Source: Moringa oleifera
Taxonomy: Eukaryota > Streptophyta > Magnoliopsida > Brassicales > Moringaceae
Reading direction: 5' to 3'
Length of the DNA stretch: 64,000 bases
Assembly: GCA_021397835.1 (NCBI GenBank)
Contig: JAJFZO010000609.1
Span: 436,501-500,500 of the forward strand
Shown here piece after piece: positions 61,250 through 64,000 of this stretch. How positions within the stretch are numbered: position 1 is the first letter of the stretch; every line of letters starts with the position of its first letter. A model generated the notes under the pieces. The model saw only the letters and a list, made by a program, of their open reading frames with translations, had not been told where the DNA came from and made no database searches. The translations under genes were made by a program, and so were the position numbers.

Positions 61250-62110
61250 CTTCTAAGGTTGCATATTCACCTCGACTCAATCGATGAGGATATTTTCCTC
61301 ACTCAATTTCTATAATGTTTTATTGCAGTTAATGAAGAAACATGAAATATTTATTTTTTAAAAATCATATTACAATATAAATGTACCTTAAAATCCTTTG
61401 AAAGTCGTGATTTAACGAACCTCTCCTAATCATTTTGTGAAATGAAACTGTAGATTGAAGGTGGTCCCGCTATAGCATCAAGATTATTGTCAAGAGGTAT
61501 TATATGGTTTGTTGTCAGGATATTCTTGAATATTCTAAATTTGTTGTCAATTGATTATAAGATAGACTTTTTCATGCGATGATCAATTTCAAATGCATCT
61601 TATGAATGAAATTTGATAAGCTATTATGCCAATGAAAAGCACAATTAAATATTTAGGGTGAAAGTGTTAAACCTGAACATATTCCCATATTTTTTCTTTC
61701 AAATGATCAAGAACCTTTCACTAATCATTATAAGTTATAGGTACCGTGGTACATGCAAGAACTCCAAGAGTAGACATAAGGGATTTAGCTTCAACACCAT
61801 ATGGTACACCTTTTAAATTGAACTGTACCACCTTTTCTATCCCCAAATTTTTTGGTTCAATAATTTTGTTGGTCCTCTAGATTTGGTAGGCAACTCTGAC
61901 AACTTCTTGGTCATATCTGCAATCCTACAAACATAAAATATAATCCAAATAAATATTTAGAGCATAATTCATTGTATGATATTAGTTTTTGTAATAAATA
62001 ATACTGTCATAAAAGAAAAAAGAAAACAATCAAACCTTTTTGCCTTGAGTTAAAAAGTTTACTTATAAGCTTCATCAATCCAAGTTCCATCACAATCAGG
62101 TCGTATATAG
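61250..62110 (-). pseudogene. Transposase_24-like (Ptta/En/Spm) block, broken
   Basis: On the - strand, MTKKLSELPTKSRGPTKLLN (near 61920-61860) is followed, across a stop and frame change, by FNLKGVPYGVEAKSLMSTLG (near 61830-61770). Next, near 61460-61390, comes a PPSIYSF-like and ERFVKSRLSKDF segment. These fit the Transposase_24 (PF03004) family of plant CACTA elements, which have RGPT near the start, a GKxAKxLxxxxGxLxR block, and IPxxYxxW.xxxWxxFxxxRxSxxF at the end. Frame changes and stops show it is dead. Assignment is from pattern memory, so moderate confidence. Confidence 0.6.
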
Positions 62111-62119
62111 CCAAAAAAT

Positions 62120-63790
62120 GATAATGCTTTTTGGGTGTGTGTTATTGGGCCTAGGACTTATTAGTTTGAAGAAGAATGATGTTAGAAAGGCCAAGATCCA
62201 TTTGGGAGAAACACAGTCGTAAAATGTGGTACTCCAAATGGTCTTGCTTGTAGAAAACGCACCATTGATAGGCGAGAAGTGCTTCAGGTCTGCTTCTAAA
62301 ACTCGTGTAATAGAATGAATGACATAAACAATGTTGAGTTTTTCAACCTTTACCTAGCTGTGTAATGCACATGTTTTGTTATTTTTTCCATGAATATTTT
62401 GAAGAAAAAACTAGTGAAAAATCAAGATTGATTTTGATTTTACTCTTACTCTTAAGCAAGTAATGTGTTTGAGCCTAGAGAGGTGGATAATATATTCTGA
62501 AATAGGCCTTTATCTTTCATACTAAATCAAAAAGGAATGCATTATTAACCAATCAGCTTGAATGCTTTGATAGGCTAGAAATTTTATACTAAGCCTTCAT
62601 ATTTCACAAGAATTCAGAAAAAAATTGGGATAGAGATCAGCCTTAATGGCTATCAATGTAAAGAGGATGGAAAAAAGGACGTATAAACTCATGATATGAT
62701 GACAATGTTACTAAATATGTCAGTCCAATGGTTATTGCAAAACCAAACTAAGCTTGCTCTGCTAGTTCAATTATTTCTAACTAAATAGTTAATAGTTGTA
62801 AGGTCACCAAGCTGAATTACAAAAATGTAAGAGGCACATCATTTACTATAAACTAATAACCATACTTTCTTAAACTATGGATAATAAGCATTAACAACCG
62901 TTCACAGAGCAAGCCAAGATCTTTGATTCAGACAAAAAAAGCAAGATTGCTTCAATAGGATGCGTTCTGATAAGTTACTGCCTAAAATAATGACTCTATC
63001 CAGACAAAAAGGTGCAATTTACTTGATATATCTTAAGGTGGGTGGTGATTGCATTCCAAGAATATAAACAATAACACTAATTTCTAAATTCATAGAGAAC
63101 ATGCTCTAGTAAAAGTTTTCTCCCTTGATTTATTTATAATTTCTAGTATCACAAGGGTAACAAACATAGGTATCATCTGATAGTGCCCAATGCCAAGAGA
63201 AGAAAATTTCAGAAGAAAACTGAGTAAGAAATTGCAAGACTTGAAAAAAAAATCTCTCTTTCTCTCTTATAATGCGAGATAAAGGTTTTATGTTTCATAT
63301 ACCATTTTCCTTGCTTCACTACAATCATTCGATAGTGCAAGAAGCCTATTTCACAAAATTTCTTGAAAGAACAAAGCTTTGCATCAATTATATGACATTA
63401 AAAGAGAGAAATTTCTGTTTGAAAGAATGGTGTTTTCATGGGAGAATGAAGGAAGAACACTGGTAGTGTGTGGGTGAAGATCTTTAAGTATTACAGTAGA
63501 TCATGTATACTGTTTAAAGTCCATTAGTACTTTTGCTTTTTTCTCAAAATAATTCAAACATATTTTTTATTAAACAAATAATACAGTTAACCAAAATTAA
63601 TTGTAAACTAAATGGTTGAAAATGTGATATAATTTTCAATAGGACTTGGGTTCGAGTCTGTTGGCTTACATTTTCAATCAAATATTTAAATTAAAAATAA
63701 AAACCACAAATAAACACATCACATAGAGTTTCTTTAGATCGGATGACATTGGGTTTGAGCCTCCATCATAAAATTTTCTTTTCTAATTAC
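62120..63790. other. Interior of the CACTA-type element, nothing recognised
   Basis: No domain identified on either strand. A word related to the 137-bp array at 21.1 kb, CTTGGGTTCGAGTCT, lies near 63646. Small open frames are AT-biased. Confidence 0.4.
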
Positions 63791-63792
63791 AT

Positions 63793-63870
63793 ATTTTTTA
63801 TGACAGTCTCTCAGAATCGTCATGTATGTTATGTTTCGTATGACAGTTTCTTAGGATCGTCATGTATGTC
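63793..63870. repeat. ~43-bp tandem repeat with GACAGT...GATCGTCATGTATG
   Basis: Two units, TATGACAGTCTCTCAGAATC + GTCATGTATG and TATGACAGTTTCTTAGGATC + GTCATGTATG. The GACxGT and CGTCAT words resemble the left subterminal repeats of the CACTA element, so this may belong to its right subterminal region. Confidence 0.6.
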
Positions 63871-64000
63871 TGACTATGCCTTACTCCCCTCTATTGCTAC
63901 TGTGGTCTCCCATTGTCCTCAATTTTCACGTTGAGTTGAAAAGGGATCACTATGATCGCATGTTCGCTCAGATTGTAATCAGATTAATTTAATGGTTAAA

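Larger units (their letters stand above)
57266..64000 (-). mobile_element. CACTA (En/Spm) DNA transposon, left part; right end beyond window
   Basis: Begins CACTACAAGAAAACAAGCC, the classic plant CACTA terminus. The next 300 bases carry subterminal repeats of the GACCGTCATAAA type in both directions (57363, 57401, 57418, 57548 and degenerate forms). Inside, on -, are a broken Ulp1-like protease gene, a coiled-coil-like segment and a Transposase_24-like segment. A ~99-bp tandem array lies at 60.56-60.95 kb. GACAGT...ATCGTCATGTATG units near 63.80-63.87 kb may be approaching the other subterminal region. The TNP2 transposase was not found in this part. That the whole stretch is one element is inferred from gene orientation and repeat motifs. 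Confidence 0.72.

Noticed and set aside
1..64000. CRISPR arrays, bacterial operons, tRNA or rRNA genes
   Set aside because: This is plant nuclear DNA. None of the repeat arrays has CRISPR-like repeat and spacer structure, and I saw no tRNA cloverleaf or rRNA sequence by eye.

Overview
This is nuclear DNA of a flowering plant, most likely a eudicot. It is AT-rich, has long intergenic stretches full of transposon remnants, GT-AG introns, one intron-rich housekeeping gene and one intronless heat-shock gene. The species cannot be fixed from the sequence alone. Only two intact protein-coding genes are supported, both on the + strand. The first is a small heat shock protein (8633-9070) with a heat-shock element upstream. 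The second is a 21-exon gene (24328-38331) for the plant CLEC16A homologue TRANSPARENT TESTA 9 / GFS9, an FPL-domain protein of vesicle traffic. All 21 exons join in frame to an 848-residue protein.

Region by region: 1-3100 is very AT-rich sequence with one small GC-richer hairpin island. 3100-6500 is a decayed Ty3/gypsy element read on the - strand (integrase, RNase H, RT, zinc knuckle and gag traces). 8.4-9.1 kb holds the heat-shock gene. 11.4-15.5 kb is decayed transposon sequence ending in a recognisable plant 'Transposase_32'-like block on +. 15.7-17.2 kb is a decayed CACTA (En/Spm) TNP2 transposase on -. 17.3-23.9 kb is mostly unrecognised sequence with small tandem repeats. 23.9-38.5 kb is the TT9 gene; its introns hold a short insertion with a 13-bp target duplication, a TG microsatellite and a possible alternative last exon.

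From 39.5 kb on the window is almost wholly transposon-derived. A ~3.4-kb non-coding block is tandemly duplicated (about 39580-42911 and 42970-51067). The second copy was later opened by a probable solo LTR, a hAT relic with an 8-bp target duplication and a Ty1/copia element with both LTRs. A second, internally deleted copia element (52382-54696) splits a - strand reading frame. An LTR-like end next to a gypsy-type primer-binding site lies at 55.97-56.32 kb. From 57266 to the right edge is the left part of a large CACTA-type element, with the CACTACAAGAAAA terminus, subterminal GACCGTCATAAA-type repeats, a ~99-bp tandem array, and broken Ulp1-protease-like and Transposase_24-like genes on -.

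The two intact genes are not functionally linked. I found no new multi-gene system. The points most worth following are the possible alternative last exon inside TT9, the heat-shock protein that lacks the usual beta-6 loop segment, and the layered insertions in the tandem duplication.
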